Shown here in pieces: positions 22,013 through 33,866 of a stretch of 64,000 bases of DNA. This DNA is from Callorhinus ursinus (taxonomy: Eukaryota > Chordata > Mammalia > Carnivora > Otariidae): contig NW_020312828.1 of NCBI RefSeq assembly GCF_003265705.1, positions 57,687,455 through 57,751,454 on the forward strand, read 5' to 3'. Each line of letters opens with the position of its first letter. Positions within the stretch are counted from its first letter, which is position 1. Made by a program: the position numbers and the translations under genes. The notes under the pieces were generated by a model that did no database searches, had not been told where the DNA came from, and was given only the letters and a program-made list of their open reading frames with translations.

Positions 22013-23149
22013 TATAAGTCTGAGAAGGAATAACCTTGGCAAAGGAAATGGTGACCTCGTCACACATTGTAAATACCCTTACCCTTAGCCTTTAAAACTG
22101 AATTATTAAGATCTGATTCCATGTTTTAATATTGATTGATATTTGCTTTAATGTTTTAAAATTTTCTGTCAATGCACATCATTGTGCATTTGCACCTAGG
22201 TGCTAAATAGCACCTAGTCCTACTTTGATTCTACATAATTCTTTATTTATCTGGGGTGTTCTTCAATGAAGGTAATATTTGATGGGAAAATTGAACACTG
22301 AGATTGATGGAATTGATGGAGCACTGCAAGAATCACCTGTAGAGAATCACCCAGGAAAGGTGGGTAGTTTTGCTGTCCGAAAAATTCATCCTCTGGGACA
22401 GACACATCCATTAAAGTATAATTTAAAGGAAAATGTCCTGCTAAAATTATTCATGAATATAAGTTAATCTGCTCAATGGTAGGCAAACAAAAGGAGAATA
22501 TTAATCATTTTCATTCCTGGGGCCAGTATTAGTGTCTTTATTATAGATAAATCTCTATTCATTCATTACCATGTTTTACGTGAGAATAATGATTCAGCTA
22601 GAAAATAATTTCGCTTTTATTTTAGTTAGCCAATGCATAGCAGTCCCAGAGAATCTGTGTGCTAGTACTAATAGAGATAAAACTAGGGTTTTGAAAAGAA
22701 TGAAATGGAATTTGGGGATCCAAATTCTCAGATGAATTCTTGCTCTCTACTTTTATCTTGAATCTGTTTCCGTTGCCTTGAGAAAGAGAGAAGTTTCTCT
22801 CTGATAAACATAACAGATCGTTGACAAGAGAGAAAAGGCATCCCCAGCCCAGAGAAAAGTCTTTTCAAAGATAGACCAATACAACAAACTAGAGTGACAA
22901 GTATTTGAACATGACTGAAATATAAGCTTTTGACTCACTTTCAAGCTTTTTCTTCAAAAGCTGGGGTATAAAGTACCAAAGGACCTTATCTAATTGTACA
23001 TAGGTATTTGACTTTATCCTTCTACACAACTGTAGAATCAATGAATTGTTATGAAAGCTTAAAAATGTATATTGTAAAAGATCATTGAAGATCATTTATT
23101 GAAGATGTATGTATTTTTTTAAAAAATATATTTCTTTCCCTATAAGAAA
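22013..23149. other. Unassigned DNA holding two adjacent hairpins
   Basis: No gene is recognised. The notable part is the pair of perfect stem-loops at 22171-22217, listed separately. Short open frames (22279-22467, 22753-22944, 22889-23095) have no known domain. Confidence 0.5.
22171..22217. repeat. Two adjacent perfect inverted repeats
   Basis: Stem 1 is AATGCACA / TGTGCATT (22171-22178 and 22183-22190) with loop TCAT. Stem 2 is CTAGGTGCT / AGCACCTAG (22196-22204 and 22209-22217) with loop AAAT. The linker is TGCAC. Both stems are mismatch-free. Confidence 0.9.
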
Positions 23150-23410
23150 GAAATTCAAACTTTAATTATGGCATCCTAAGCCATCTGCAAACACATTTGT
23201 CTTATCTTTCAGTACGCGTTCCTCACTCTTTCTCTCCCTAGGCTATTATTATTCCTTTTCTAAACATATTATATACATTCATTCCTCCGTGGTTTTACTT
23301 CACTTCCCTGACAAGAAGTCTCTTCCATAACTTCTTCCCCATTGAGCCTTCTCATTCTATGAGCCCAGCCTGCAATGTTTCCTGATCTTTTTCAATTTGG
23401 TCTCCTGTAA
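23150..23410 (+). mobile_element. Probable L2 LINE remnant, sense
   Basis: 'gaaattcaaactttaattat' followed by 'ggcatcctaagccatctgca', with later CT-rich text, follows the L2 sense order ('aaactccttaccatggcctacaaggcc'). The divergence is high. Confidence 0.45.
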
Positions 23411-23614
23411 TTCTCCCATTAAAATGATTTTTTTTCCTTTTTTTTAATTTCAACACCTTTATCTTGAATTCAGGTGATATAAATTATTGTAAGATTAATA
23501 ATGGATTATCTTTATTCCTGGGATATGTCATAAAATAATCTATGGGAGGGGAAAGTAATTACAAGTATAAATAAAACATCTTGGCTCCTGACACTGGTCT
23601 TGATTATTATTAGT

Positions 23615-24556
23615 TTTGGATTTAACAGCAAGAGCAAAGGCAACAATAACAAAATTAAACGAATGGGATTACATCAAGTTCACATTTTCCATAGAAGACA
23701 TACAGAGAGCCAACAGTTATATGAAAAGGTGCTCAACATTACCAATCATTAGGGAAATGCAAATCAAAATCACAAGATATCAATTCACACTTGTTAGAAA
23801 GACTGTTACCACATATACAAGAGGTAAGCATTGGTAAAGATGTAGAGAAAAGGGAACACTCACTTACTGTTGCTGAGAATGTAAATTGGTTCAGCCACTA
23901 GGGAAAACAGTATGGAGGTTCCTCAAAAAATTAAAGATAGAATTATCATATGATCCAGCAATTCCACTCTTAGGTATATGTTCAAAGGTAATATACATAC
24001 ATATATATTTATAATATGTTATAAATATATTTTATATATACAAAATGGAATATTTTTCAGCCATAAATATATTTCATGCCATTTATGATGATATGGATGG
24101 ACCTTGAGAGCAGTACGCTAAATGAAATAAATCAGACAGAGAAAGAAACACTATGTTCTCACTTATATGCAGAATCTATAAAAACTAAACATAGAAACTG
24201 GGAACAAATTGTTGGTTGTCAGAGGCACGGGGTAGAGGGAGGGTGAAATGGGTAAAGGTGGTCAGGGGTGTACAAACTTCCAGTTATGAGATAAATAAGT
24301 TCTGGGAATATAATGCACAGCATGATGACTATAATTAGCAATATAGCAGGGTATATTTGAAAGTTGCTAAGTCAGTAGATGTAAAATTTTTCATCACAGG
24401 AAAAATAATTTTGTAACCACTTGAGGTAATAATGGATGTTAACCAAACATATTGAAGTAAACATTTCAAGGTATATACATGTATCAAATCATTATGTTGT
24501 ACACCTTAAATTAATACAATGTTATATGTCAATTATATCCCAATAAAGCTGGGGCG
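23615..24556 (+). mobile_element. Old L1 3' end (ORF2 end and 3' UTR), sense
   Basis: 'caaattaaacgaatgggatt'-type text, then 'aacagttatatgaaaaggtg', 'gggaaatgcaaatcaaaatc', 'aacagtatggaggttcctca', 'atgatccagcaattccactc', 'gatatggatggaccttgaga', 'tgttgtacaccttaaattaa' and 'caattatatcccaataaagc' give a near-continuous sense L1 3' kilobase. Stops and a TA expansion near 23990-24040 break the ORF2 frame. The 73-codon frame 23616-23837 is a relic of ORF2. Confidence 0.85.
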
Positions 24557-27417
24557 AAAATGCCCATCTTGGCCATGAGGTTATAATTATCCAAACTGAC
24601 TTATGGGTCCATGGAAGTTAATGATATTATACCTTACTTTTGTATACGTTTAAAATTATCCATAATTTTTTGAAGAGTAACCTTCACAAAATTCAGGTTA
24701 TTTCACAATTTAAATAATTAAGTGGATGTTCCATTTTTCTGCTATTGTTAATTTCTTACATATTTGCTCTCAAGCATATTTCTCAAATATATCTTTTTTG
24801 AGGATAAAGACAGTATTGTATTAATTTCTATATTATTTATAAAACCTTTTTTCAAGTATAAATAAATATAAAATTTGAATACATTATATTGAATGACAAT
24901 ATTAATATATTTTATACCTTTAATTTTTGTTACAAGTATTTATAAGTTACAAAATACAAATATTAAACCTATATACATCTCTGTAGTATCTGCTACGTAA
25001 AAGAAACAGAGACAGAATTGTGAGATTCTTTTGTTTCCTCAAATATATATTCCATGCAAATCAGGCTTATTATTATTATTATTTGCTTTTTTATTGCTTC
25101 AATGATGTTTGCCCTGAAACTCAGAGTGTTCATAAGCTTAATGTGAATCAATGATATAGGAAGGTTATCACAACAAAGAATAGTGGCAAAGAATCACAGA
25201 TGAATTACATATAAGAATTGAGAGGTAAATCTTTAAGCAGAAAAGAATAATATCAGCTACTCAATTTGGAAAAAGAAGTAACATTCAAGAGATTCCAAAG
25301 AGATCAACAAAAATATTAAAGGATTATAAAATAGACTCTATGATAAATGGTTAAAAGAATTGTGGTTATTAGCTTACAGAGTAAAAAGCAAAGAAGGAAT
25401 TTAACACTTTTCACAGAAAGTGGTCATATAGGAGTATTCCAATGAGAACCGAATTACAGCAGGTAGAATTTTGGAACAGAAAGGATTTTAGACTCATGTA
25501 TAGTAGGCAAAGGTTAGTGATAGTTTACAAATCCATACTAGTTAAATAAAATTAACTTGAGGTCAAGATGATTGAATCCATTGATTAATTGTTCACTCAG
25601 GCTTTGTGACTCTGCAAAGCCAAATACAATTTTTTCCTGTGAGTATTTAGGAGGAAAATTTATTCTCTACATAAATGAATAGGCTTGTTCCTCAAGGTAT
25701 CTTGCAGTTTAAAAATTCTATGAAGTACTTTAACAATATTATTTTTCATATGTTCACATTTGCACACACATCTACAGTTAATATCCTTAGTTCTCTTAAT
25801 ACACTTAGTAGTTAATATACTTATTTGGTAAACTTTTACCTGGTTGGCCACATGTAGTTTAGATGTGTGAGGCAACAGGGAATGAATACCAGGATTACTC
25901 TGTTAATATCTGGGATCTCAATTTCCTAATGCATAACATGAAGATCTGAATGGGAAGTTCTCAATTTACCATTTTGCTAAATTTTAAATTTTTCATGAAT
26001 GATTTAAACGCTGATTTTGATGCAGATGAAGCAGGCATGTAGCCAGCAGGGGGAGTCCTAATTTTATCCCCTAAATTATAGAACCTCTTAAATTTTGGCA
26101 CAAAATTTGGCTGATTTATTTTATACGATACTAAAAGCATGGTAAAAGTATATTTATGCCCGGTTTTTTAAAAAGTAAAAAATGTAGAAGTATATTATCC
26201 TGTAAAATTTATCTAATAATGTAACAGAGTTTTTTAACTGTTCAAAATTAGCATTTTCATTTGATCTTCATCAGGATTAGCTTCTAGTCCCAACAGCCAC
26301 TGTGAAGCAGAATTAAATCCTCTAATCTTTCAATAACAGTGAAGGAAAAGATTTTGGCCGGAATTGAACACACACAGATGGTATTTCTATATTCTGTGCC
26401 TCATTCAGAACACCTGCTACAAATCTCCACTGTACTCAAAACCATTAAGGAAAAATATATACATATTTGTTAGTTTGACTTATTTGAAAAAAATAATTTT
26501 CCTACTGATTTATTGTAAACTAAAATAATTTGTGATGTTATCTTTGATTTTATGGGCACACAGTTAAAGTTTCTTAATTTGTCTCCGATTTTAATCTATT
26601 GATCCTATCCCTGCCTCCTTCCAATATTTTCCAATTTCATGTATATATTTAAAGTTGATTAAATATGTACATGTGTTAATGCCACAGCCTAATGCTTTCA
26701 GCCTCTACATATGTATATATTAATTGAAGAAATATAAATGTTTATTAACTTTACTATTACTTTGCAATGTCATCAACATTTTTGTTTTTTTAAATCTTCC
26801 TTTAATATTAAGAGCATGATAAAACTTAAAAGAAACTTAGAATTCATCATTTTAAGTGATTCGTTTACAAGATAAGAAAGTCCAGAGCACTTATTACTTA
26901 TCTAAGTTACCACATGAAGTTATTAAAGAGCTAAAACTATGTCTAGATCACCTGATTCGCATACCAATGGATGTCCACTATGACATTGTTCCTGGTAATC
27001 TATACTCTTTTTTTTTTTTCAGAGTTTTTCACCTTGGCTTTATTAAATACATAGGAAAGAAGAACTATATGATATCTCATTTTTCTGAAGCCTCAATGGG
27101 AAGCAACAATTTAATATTTAACTGAATACTTCTGTAAAATCCATATGTAATCAATATTTTTCTATTAGGACTATCTCAAAGATAGTTCCCTCTCTCCATA
27201 CATGTCTATATCAATATAAGTATCTGTCCATATGTATATTATGTTAAAAAGTAGTTATGTAAACTGTAGACAGTATATAGCATGAAAGAGTAATACATAT
27301 ATACACACTCACGCATAGTGTATTTGCATATACAACATATATTTGAAAAAATTTACTGTCTGATAAATAGCCTATAAACAGGCAAGAAATATGTGGCAAT
27401 GTAAATAAGATTTAACA
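24557..27417. other. Unassigned AT-rich DNA
   Basis: About 2.9 kb with no recognisable gene. It includes a short (ATT)n run near 25068-25085. The 89-codon frame at 26856-27125 and the 71-codon minus frame at 25660-25875 have no domain I know, and a T10 run sits inside the former. Confidence 0.45.
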
Positions 27418-27428
27418 TAACATTTTAT

Positions 27429-27628
27429 GGGGCGTCTGGGTGGCTCAGTCAGTTGGGCATCTGCCTTTGGCTCAGGTCATGATCTCCAGGTCCTGGGATC
27501 AAGCCCCATGTCAGGCTCCCTGCTCAGTGGGCAGCTTGCTCCTCCCTCTCCTTCTGCCCCTCTCCTCCTCTCCCCTGCTACTGTTCTCTTTCTCTCTCTC
27601 AAGTAAATAAATACAATCTTTAAAAAAC
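27429..27628 (+). mobile_element. Carnivore SINE (SINEC), sense
   Basis: GGGGCGTCTGGGTGGCTCAG, TTTGGCTCAGGTCATGATCT, AGGCTCCCTGCTCAGTGGGC, a CT-rich block and an AAATAAATACAATCTTT tail are present. It is flanked by TAACATTTTAT (27418-27428) and TAACATCTTAT (27629-27639), one mismatch. Confidence 0.95.
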
Positions 27629-27639
27629 TAACATCTTAT

Positions 27640-29231
27640 AATCTATACAAAGAATATATTACCATATATACCTTGCCTGTTTTAAATGTATTTTTTACTA
27701 TTTTAATCTATTATTCACACAACACTACTTCTACCTCCAGTCTCCCTAATGCTTTCCCTAGACATAAGATTGGTGCTTAGGAAACACTGAGAATTAGAGA
27801 AGTTTGAATTTGCATCCTTCACTCCCTATTCTGTCTGCCTTTTCTGATTTTTCATTGGTCTATTACCTATTGAAATACAAGTGTTTTTATTTTATTATCC
27901 TTCCACTTTTTCTATTTTATTAACTTCTGATAAGTAAATTAGCATTAAATATTTTAAGATTAATATTTTATATCTCCTTCAAGGTTTATATTCTAAAAGA
28001 AAAATGAGAAAGAAAGAAAGCCAATGAAATAAAGGTGTGATCCTTAGTCCATACTAACATTCAGTAAATGTGAATAAATGGATTATGGGTGAGAATTTCA
28101 GGCAAGTATAAACTAGTAATACATATATTTTTGGAATAAGACACTTTCACAATTTTCCAAATTCAATATCTATATTACCTATTAATATTTTGAGCCTGGC
28201 TGTGGAGGAATTGAGGGTATTTGAAAGTATTCTTAACCAAATTCAGCAAGAGTTGCTGTTTTAAACATTTAACTCTCATTTTAATCCAAATGCTTATTAA
28301 ATTCTTTTTTCTGCAGATTCCAATGTGCACTTTGTTGTTAAAGAGTGGAAAATGTTCAATAAAAGAAGCACCATAACACAGGGAAGATTTAACATGAGGG
28401 TAGGATTAATGCTGCTTATACCCTTATCCACGCCTGGGCAGTATTGTAATTGCTTTCAAAATTGGAGGACAGAGTCCTCCAATATTGACATTTAAAGCAA
28501 TCTTTTTTTTTTAAGGTTTGACCACCATTTTTAATATATATAAGAAAATAATGAGGCTCTATGTTACATAGAAAACTTTCCTAAGATCTTTGTATGGCTT
28601 TGCCTCAGCTACAAAATCAATATTGAGACAATGGGGCAAAAAGATGTCATCTTAAAAGTGGAACACCACTGAATAATGGGTATTGATAACAGACATTTTT
28701 CTTAAGGAAACCCTATGTACTTCCCAAGTCATTGCTAATATAGCCTACAAAATTAAAAGTTGCTACACCAGAAGAGAAGCTTAATACCATATAATGGTGC
28801 CCATGTTGCTATCAGCCAGTCAACAAATAAATATGCATGAAACATCTACAATGTGCTAGTAGTTGTCAAGAATATATTTGCAAAATGGAAAATTAACATT
28901 AGCTTAGATTATAGTCTTATGTACGCCATTCTTTCATATTCCATGGAAGTTACCTGTCCCCATGCCCCTGCCATTAAAGGGAGCAGGCAGGATTCCAAGG
29001 CAGACAGTAGAAAATATTCAAGGTAGTTTAAAAGCCGAACACACTTTCACACATATAGACCCACAAATGCCCAAGAAAAAAAGAAACTATCAGTAAATAC
29101 TTAGCAAAGAGTATCAGAAGAAACAAACCTCCTCAGCTATCAAGCTAAGAGAGACCATTAAAAAAAAAAAAAAAAAAAAGGAAAAAGACTGTTCTGGAAA
29201 CAACTAAGCAATTGTATTGAGACTTAGTTTT
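27640..29231. other. Unassigned AT-rich DNA with A/T runs
   Basis: No gene is recognised up to the NDUFA3 retrocopy. T-runs near 28503 and an A19 run at 29161-29179 could be tails of old retro-insertions, but no body can be assigned to them. Confidence 0.45.
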
Positions 29232-29250
29232 TAAAATCTGCCAACATGAA

Positions 29251-29613
29251 GCCGCCACCTCTGCTGCGACCAGGATGGCCGGGAGACTCGCCACCTTCCT
29301 CAAGGATGCCTGGGCCAAGGAGCCGGTGCTGGTTGCGTCCTTCACCATCGGGGGCCTCGCTCTAATTCTGCCCACCCTCAGCCCCTTCACCAAATACGCC
29401 ACCATGATCAACCAGGCCACGCCCTACAACTATCCAGTGCCCCTCCGAGATGATGGGAACATGCCCGACGTGCCCAGCCACCCCCAAGACCCCCAGGGCC
29501 CAAGCTTGGAGTGGCTGAAGAACTTGTGAGCACCCCCGGTGACATGAGGAGGCCCCTCCCCTGTGCCAATAAAATGCGAAAAGCGACCACCCAAAAAATA
29601 AAATAAAATAAAA
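29251..29613 (+). pseudogene. NDUFA3: Processed retrocopy of NDUFA3
   Basis: A GC-rich, intronless mRNA copy sits in AT-rich DNA. It has a 24-base 5' UTR (29251-29274), a full-length 84-codon reading frame (29275-29529), a short 3' UTR, an AATAAA signal at 29568-29573 and a (TAAAA)n-type tail to about 29613. A perfect 19-bp target-site duplication, TAAAATCTGCCAACATGAA, flanks it at 29232-29250 and 29614-29632, proving L1-mediated insertion. NDUFA3 is an accessory subunit of mitochondrial complex I with one membrane-spanning helix. No promoter is evident upstream, so by default this is a processed pseudogene. Absence of any frame break and of TSD mismatches points to a young or constrained copy. 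Confidence 0.95.
29275..29529 (+). CDS. NDUFA3: Intact NDUFA3-like open frame inside the retrocopy
   Basis: The frame encodes 84 residues, the usual NDUFA3 length. Family landmarks visible are 'AWAKEPVL' near residue 12, a hydrophobic helix around residues 19-37, 'TPYNYPVP' around 48-55, '[20 protein letters not shown]' around 57-76 and 'LEWLKNL' at the end. The start (ccaggATGg) has purine at -3 absent but G at +4, so it is of moderate strength. An upstream ATG at 29246, inside the target-site duplication, opens an overlapping 39-codon frame that ends at 29363-29365 and would reduce translation. Whether it is transcribed cannot be seen; the parent multi-exon gene lies elsewhere. Confidence 0.4.
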   Translation: MAGRLATFLKDAWAKEPVLVASFTIGGLALILPTLSPFTKYATMINQATPYNYPVPLRDDGNMPDVPSHPQDPQGPSLEWLKNL

Positions 29614-29632
29614 TAAAATCTGCCAACATGAA

Positions 29633-31596
29633 ATAACAGTGCCTTATATAAGAATATAATACAAAAATGGCTTATATAAAAATTAGAAGATCTTGGAAAT
29701 GAAATAAGTGCAAGCCACATTAATCATAACTAAGATAAGGGTCTTATGAATTATTTAAGTGAAGGGGACTCAGGATTGGTAGAAGTCACATACAATTATT
29801 GTTTATAATATAAAACATTGTTCCAAAATTTAGAAGTAGGGCAAAAGAGGGTTGTGTGCTCTTTTAATGCATGCTGGAGCATTATCTAAGAGGCACACCC
29901 AAAGATTATCTACCTGTGTAAAGGTGACTTTTATTGATTCATTTAACAATTAAAGAATAGACTCTGAAATCATCTGTTAAATTGTTGATTTGTCTAGTAG
30001 AGAAACACGTATTGTTTATCTAGTAGAAAAGGTAACTTCAGAGGTGATGGTTTGTTGTAGGATATTAGCCAGTTCTGAACCCAACCTTGCAGTCTTATTT
30101 CAGCATTTTTTCTTCATTACCCATAAATTTTCAGCATCTCAAATGATTTCTGAATCAGTTTAACCATTGTTAAACTGTTTAATGGTTAAATTGTTAACCA
30201 TTGTGATTGTTTCCTCATTGAGTTAGATAAAATTTTGACATGTGTATATTCTATATCTCAGTGGGAGTGTTGGTGTTTAACTGTTTGAAAATTATACTTT
30301 CATTATTTAGTAAGTTGTATATAGTGGGTTTAATGCAAGATATGGTGTCCAGTTATGTTTATCTGACCATTTGGTTGTCTTCCCACAGACAAAACTTCGA
30401 AGACACTTAGAAATGTGGTTGTAATACTTGCCTTGGCTGTAATCCTAATATTGATTGAGGCCCAACCTTTTTTACCATGATGAGAAGACATTTAAGTAAC
30501 CCCTCATTAAGAAAGTTGTTTTGGAGTAAGATGTAAATCTTACTTTTGTTTTAACATGTTCTTCATTATTTGGTTATTAGAAGGATTACAACCTCATGTC
30601 AAAGTAAAAATGAATAAGGTTTTATACTTTATTGTATTGTACATATATGAGTGTTTAAGCTTATTTAAAATTACTTTAAAAACTAAATATAGTTTAAAAA
30701 TATAAAGATATAGTTTAAAAATATAAAGAAGACCTATTTGATCTAGCAAAATATATTTTATTTGACAATTAACTCAAAGTCATGTTTTTTAGAAAATGAT
30801 TCAATGCTTTTCATAATTATGGACATTTACAAATGTATACGTTTGAACAAATGTGTACATTTGAGATGGTATTTATTTTTTTAAAGGCAGGATATGTGTG
30901 CCAATATTAGGTTCCTGTAGTAATACAAAAATAGTTACAAATAGCCTTTGAAACATAAAATGTATTGATATAAAAATTTCCTAGGCAAAACTAAATATAT
31001 TTTCTTTAATGTTGAATATTTTTATATATTAATATATAATTATTATATAATATATAATTATATATAAATTATAATATTCCATTTTCTATATAATATATAA
31101 TATACAATTATTATATATTCTATATTAATTATAAATTATATATTAATATATAATTTATATATTATATATTGCTTATATATTATATAGAAAATATAATATA
31201 CAATACATGTTAATATTCAAATATTTTTCTTAGCATAAGGGGAGTATTTAAAAGTAAATATATACTCTAAAATTATTTCTTAATAATTAATATTTTGATT
31301 AAAATGATAATAGCAGATAAATATATTTTGTTTCAAATTTTCCACTTTAAATATTCAACAAATGGGGAAAAATGTACAATATACTTAATGCTAATTAGCA
31401 AATTCTGCCCCCTTTGATATTATATTTGGCTTTGCTATTTAAAAGAAATTAATATAAAAAATAATAATAAAATAAAATAAATTAATATATGAGAAATAAA
31501 ATCTTGAAACCACCACTGATACCAAATTAAAAAATCCTCATTAAATGAAAATCTATCCTCCTTAACATTGTTTGCTTTCTAAAATACAGGGAAGAA
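29633..31596. other. Unassigned AT-rich DNA with short repeats
   Basis: No gene is recognised. It includes a hairpin at 30159-30190 (TTTAACCATT / AATGGTTAAA), a 21-bp-period tandem duplication at 30688-30729 (TAGTTTAAAAATATAAAGA units) and the AT-rich palindromic tract at 31015-31210. Confidence 0.55.
31015..31210. repeat. AT-only palindromic tract
   Basis: About 195 bases of nearly pure A/T hold many overlapping inverted repeats. The clearest arms are a perfect 20-bp pair at 31081-31100 and 31173-31192 (ATTTTCTATATAATATATAA and its complement), separated by 72 bases. Confidence 0.85.
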
Positions 31597-31804
31597 AGGG
31601 TGGCTGGGTTGCTCAGTCTGTTAAGTCTCTGGATTTCAGCTCAGGTCAATATCTCAGAGTCATGGGATCAAGTCCCATGTCGGGTTCTGTGCTGCTCAGG
31701 GCAGAGTCTGCTTTTCCTTCTCTCTCTGCCCCTCTTCGTCTTCCTCTCTTTCTCTCTCTAAAATAAATAGTCTTTTAAAAAAATAAAATAAAGTAAAATA
31801 AAAT
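31597..31804 (+). mobile_element. Carnivore SINE (SINEC), sense, older copy
   Basis: It reads GGGTGGCTGGGTTGCTCAG, CAGCTCAGGTCAATATCTCA, GGGATCAAGTCCCATGTCGG, a CT-rich block, and a long AAATAAAATAAA tail. It is flanked by AAAATACAGGGAAGAA (31581-31596) and AAAACACAAGGAAGAA (31805-31820), two mismatches, in keeping with greater age. Confidence 0.9.
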
Positions 31805-31820
31805 AAAACACAAGGAAGAA

Positions 31821-32689
31821 TAAATCATCTCAGTATGTATAAGAATAAGATATTCCACCTATGAAATAATATCTGAAAAACTGACTTATCTATTTCTCAC
31901 TGCTTTTTAGGCAATGTTGATAAATCAAAAGTAAGATTATAAAACAAACATTGTAATTTAAACTGAGAGTTTTCCTGTGATTTTCTTTATGTGTCAGGTG
32001 TCTGAAACTTAATTTTTAGTTCATTTGGACTACATTTTTATTTCAAATAAAGCATATATTTCAATTTCTTTAGTTAGTGTTATACGATTTCTATGAAACA
32101 TACAAAATATGTATTTTTACAAAGAATAGGAACTCTTCTATTTGGAAACGCGCCAGACTTAGAGTGCATTCATTTGTATATTAGCCCAAATCTGCTAACT
32201 AGCGGTGAGATTTATACTGGGATTCAATCTCTTTATACATACAGTAAAACTTCCAACACAAAATTATTATGGCAAATTATATTGAGCAATGATTTATCCA
32301 CCAAAATTCTTTATTCAGTACTTTCAAAGGCTTTCTTAGATGAAAAAATTTCAAAACAGGTATTTTGTAAAGAATCAACATAAGGAGCATACACAAAACC
32401 AAAATGTGCGTGCTTTTGGTAAGATATTCAGATTCACTTTATTTCAAAATGATCATCTAAATTGTGATTTAAAAAGATAAACTACTCGGAATTAAGGGAA
32501 ACAAATAAGTAAGTAAACCTGATACAAAGAAAGCATGCCTCTCAATTAATAACACAGAATTCTAAGCATTTTAGACTTCTCTAGAATTTTCAGGGTGGAG
32601 ATGATGATAGTAATAGTAATAAAGTATAATAATAATAATAAGTTGTATGAAATTTGGCGTTCTCTAGGCATAAAACTTAGCAAGGCATT
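31821..32689. other. Unassigned AT-rich DNA
   Basis: No gene is recognised. The 96-codon plus frame at 32093-32383 has no known domain and no codon-use or splice support. A short (TAA)n run lies near 32626-32641. Confidence 0.4.
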
Positions 32690-32884
32690 TTTTTAAAAGA
32701 TTATTTATTTATTTATTTATTATTTAAGCAGGTAGAGGGACAGAGGCAAAGAGAAAGAATCTCAAGTAGACTCTATGCTGAGCACAGAGCCGGTCATGGG
32801 GCTCAGTCCCACAACCCTAAGATCATGACCTGAGTCGAAATCAAAAGTCCAATACTTAACCAGCTGAGCCACTCAGGTGACCCG
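32690..32884 (-). mobile_element. Old carnivore SINE, antisense
   Basis: It has the antisense tail TTTAAAAGATTATTTATTTA, GATCATGACCTGAGTCGAAA, CCAGCTGAGCCACTCAGGTG, with more substitutions than other copies. The short duplication AAGGCAT lies at 32682-32688 and 32891-32897. Confidence 0.88.
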
Positions 32885-33004
32885 CTTTGAAAGGCATCTA
32901 TTCCTGGTATCACCGTCTTGCTAAGCGTAAGCACAATGAGCCTTTTAGCAGCTTCTAAATATGGTATAATGTAAAGATCCCAGTTTATGGGTGGGGAGGT
33001 CAAT

Positions 33005-33360
33005 CCCAGTTTCCATTCAGGTATTCAAAAAATATGTGTATAGTGTCTCCTCTGTGCCAAGGTCTAAATGCAGATTTATCTGTCATACTTTATCTATGCT
33101 TGGAGCTCTGGTGTAGTTGAGAAGGCAGATGTTAAATAAATAAGCATCTAATTATATATTTTGATAGTACATAAATAAAAGTATAGTGTTTAATCCTGCG
33201 ATTATAAGGTCTGATAATAGTTTCAGATTGAATGGATAAAAAAAAGTCCTGGATAAGAGATGCTTTGTTGAGATTTGTAGAAAGAGAAAAAGCCAGCCAT
33301 ACATATAATCTAAAGAGTCTTGCTTATAGAGCTAACTCATATGGGAATGTCCAGGTGCAA
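33005..33360 (-). mobile_element. L2 LINE remnant, antisense
   Basis: 'ccattcaggtattcaaaaaa', 'tagtgtctcctctgtgccaa', 'ggagctctggtgtagttgag' and 'aaggcagatgttaaataaat', later 'tgttgagatttgtagaaaga' and 'agccagccatacatat', follow the antisense L2 3' end. Confidence 0.65.
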
Positions 33361-33465
33361 GAAAGTTTGGTGCTTTAAAGCCATGGTTCCCAACCAGGGG
33401 AAATATTGCCCACCAGGGGACATTCAGCAACAAATGGCTGTAGACATTTTTGGTTGTCACAACTG

Positions 33466-33468
<3 letters not shown>

Positions 33469-33512
<44 letters not shown>
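33469..33512. repeat. (GT)n microsatellite, about 22 units
   Basis: An uninterrupted GT run of about 44 bases, the longest pure dinucleotide run of the GT type in the window. Confidence 0.97.
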
Positions 33513-33516
<4 letters not shown>

Positions 33517-33631
33517 GATGTTGTGTAGCGGGTAGGGGTTAGGAATGCTAACCTAAACATCTTCCAAGCACAGGACAACCTACCATAAGGGGCTGCACGT
33601 GAGAAATCCTGCTTTAAAAGAATTAAAAGAG

Positions 33632-33850
33632 CAGGGCGCCTGGGTGGCTCAGTCGTTAAGCGTCTGCCTTCGGCTCAGGTCATGATCCCAGAGTCCTGGG
33701 ATCGAGCCCCGCATCGGGCTCCCTGCTCCGCAGGCAAGCCTGCTTCTCCCTCTCCCACTCCCTCTGCTTGTGTTCCCTCTCTCGCTGTGTCTCTCTCTGT
33801 CAAATAAATAAATAAAATCTTAAAAAAATAAATAAATAAATAAATAAAAG
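33632..33850 (+). mobile_element. Young carnivore SINE (SINEC), sense
   Basis: A near-consensus copy: GGGCGCCTGGGTGGCTCAGT, CGTTAAGCGTCTGCCTTCGG, ATCGAGCCCCGCATCGGGCT, CTCTCTCGCTGTGTCTCTCT, and a long (AAAT)n tail. A perfect 16-bp duplication, AAAAGAATTAAAAGAG, flanks it at 33616-33631 and 33851-33866. Confidence 0.97.
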
Positions 33851-33866
33851 AAAAGAATTAAAAGAG

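Noticed and set aside
26856..27125. 89-codon frame considered as a possible exon
   Set aside because: It includes a T10 run coding for Phe repeats, lacks a recognisable domain, and has no convincing splice signals.
29145..29720. Minus-strand frames of 73-96 codons opposite the NDUFA3 retrocopy
   Set aside because: They are GC-rich antisense shadows of the retrocopy; the sense frame matches a known protein from end to end.
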